Shown here: positions 63,188-64,000 of the stretch, piece after piece | Numbering within the stretch: the first letter of the stretch is position 1 | How the letters are laid out: every line of letters starts with the position of its first letter | Translations under genes and position numbers: made by a program | Notes under the pieces: model-generated | Database searches by the model: none | Seen by the model: the letters and a program-made list of their open reading frames with translations, nothing else | Told to the model about the DNA's origin: nothing | DNA from: Linderina pennispora | Lineage: Eukaryota > Kickxellomycota > Kickxellomycetes > Kickxellales > Kickxellaceae | Direction of reading: 5' to 3' | Assembly (NCBI RefSeq): GCF_002104995.1 | Contig: NW_024468255.1 | Location: 1 to 64,000 of the forward strand | DNA: 64,000 nt

Positions 63188-63564
63188 CCAGCATGAAATG
63201 TTCATCCGGGTGCCTATATTCTCTCTTTTAAAGGGTAAGCACAGAGCTATATACTGGGTACAAGATGCCAAGACCATATACAGATCCGGACAGCCTACAC
63301 TCCTCTCAGTCAAAGCGCCTGAAAAGGCAAAAGAAAAAAGCATACCAACCATGCTTTAGTCTTGGCCTCCACTGTTGCTCTCAACCACAGCCATGGTGAA
63401 GATTGACGGAGTCATACGATTTCTGTCGTCCAAGGGAATAAGCCTCGCACAGCTTTACGCCCCCATAGTCATACCGGTTGAGGAGGGGTTTCTCAGGATC
63501 TCCTTACAATTATTTACTTGACCAGCTTGCCTTTTCGAAAATACAACCCTTTCTCTTGCACAGT

Positions 63565-63837
63565 ATGAGCTCTGACACATCATCATCATCATCATCTAGA
63601 CCAGCCTCGCGGTATTTGAACGGATATGATAACTTTAGAAACCCCGGCGGCGACATAGTACAAGGGCTGGCAGTCGTCGATGCCCAACCTATAGCTTCAG
63701 TGGTCGAGCCAGGTAACGGGGACTGCTGCTGCTGCTGTGGCGATGTCCTCTGTGACAGCAGCTGTGGCGACTGCTCCTGCTGTGAGTGCTGCAGCGAAGT
63801 GCTTTGCGGCAATGGTTGCGACGGATGCAACTGCTGA
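63565..63837 (+). CDS. Small Cys-rich protein, possible metallothionein-like
   Basis: 90 aa from ATG 63565; the open frame upstream has no ATG. N-terminus Ser-rich (SSDTSSSSSSRP). The last 40 residues hold 17 Cys, in DCCCCCGDVLC, then DCSCCECCSEVLC and CDGCNC. The clustered CxC/CC pairs with few aromatic residues favour a metal-binding role like metallothionein, but a CYSTM-type membrane-associated tail is an alternative. No signal peptide. Confidence 0.6.
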   Translation: MSSDTSSSSSSRPASRYLNGYDNFRNPGGDIVQGLAVVDAQPIASVVEPGNGDCCCCCGDVLCDSSCGDCSCCECCSEVLCGNGCDGCNC

Positions 63838-64000
63838 CGCTTATTGCTTCAATCCCTCCATCTCGGACGAAGCCCCTCCTGGTTTCTCTGCCAGCTTTCG
63901 GATGTGTGCAACCAAAATGGAGGGGATTGGCATCCGGCATGGTAAGACCCAAGCTGAAAGCAGGCACCGTGAGATTGACAATCAAAACTGAACACCTGTT
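63838..64000. other. Window end
   Basis: 163 bp after the last stop; nothing further recognised. Confidence 0.5.

Overview
This window is nuclear DNA of an early-diverging (zygomycete-grade) fungus, most likely a member of the Kickxellales. The signs are: intron-poor genes with short GT-AG introns where introns occur; housekeeping genes of fungal type (RPC1, NUP98-NUP96, NOP14, RAD6); several very divergent F-box/LRR-like proteins; an RTA1-like 7TM protein; and CBM19-like secreted proteins. The lineage is inferred from gene style, not from a database match.

Layout. 1-4758 is an AT-rich nested transposon complex. It holds a DDE transposase, an unrecognised 544-aa partner protein, a small opposite-strand ORF, two inverted ~460-bp fold-back arms and a truncated inverted copy of the partner gene. 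4847-7602 and 22709-25463 are a direct segmental duplication, each carrying an UNC93-like transporter gene. A third UNC93-like copy lies inverted at 51623-53002; its upstream 1.9 kb matches the upstream side of copy 1 and is flanked and interrupted by a MITE and two solo LTRs. Between copies 1 and 2 lie a Gfo/Idh/MocA oxidoreductase, a triple-CBM secreted protein, a xanthine-dehydrogenase-family enzyme and two F-box-like genes, one broken. 27350-40288 is a gene-dense housekeeping block: an F-box-like gene, a 72-aa unknown, RAD6 (two exons), NUP98-NUP96 and NOP14.

40466-43600 holds two broken genes: a 7TM receptor-like pseudogene, and a nearly complete Fanzor (eukaryotic TnpB-like RNA-guided nuclease) interrupted by one in-frame stop and followed by a hairpin-rich tail that could be its guide RNA. 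RPC1 follows (44638-49043, with a 38-nt first coding exon). Beyond the third UNC93 locus come a CLC chloride channel/exchanger, an RTA1-like protein, a secreted RNase T2, a TDT/SLAC1-like transporter, a secreted precursor of eleven 18-residue repeats each ending in a Kex2 site, and two small Cys-rich proteins.

Most likely to be new: the Kex2-processed repeat precursor (61298-62197), the Fanzor with its candidate guide RNA (41605-43600), and the two-protein DDE transposon (1-3236). The three UNC93 loci record gene conversion and transposon-bounded duplication. Function calls rest on motif recognition; no search or alignment program was run.
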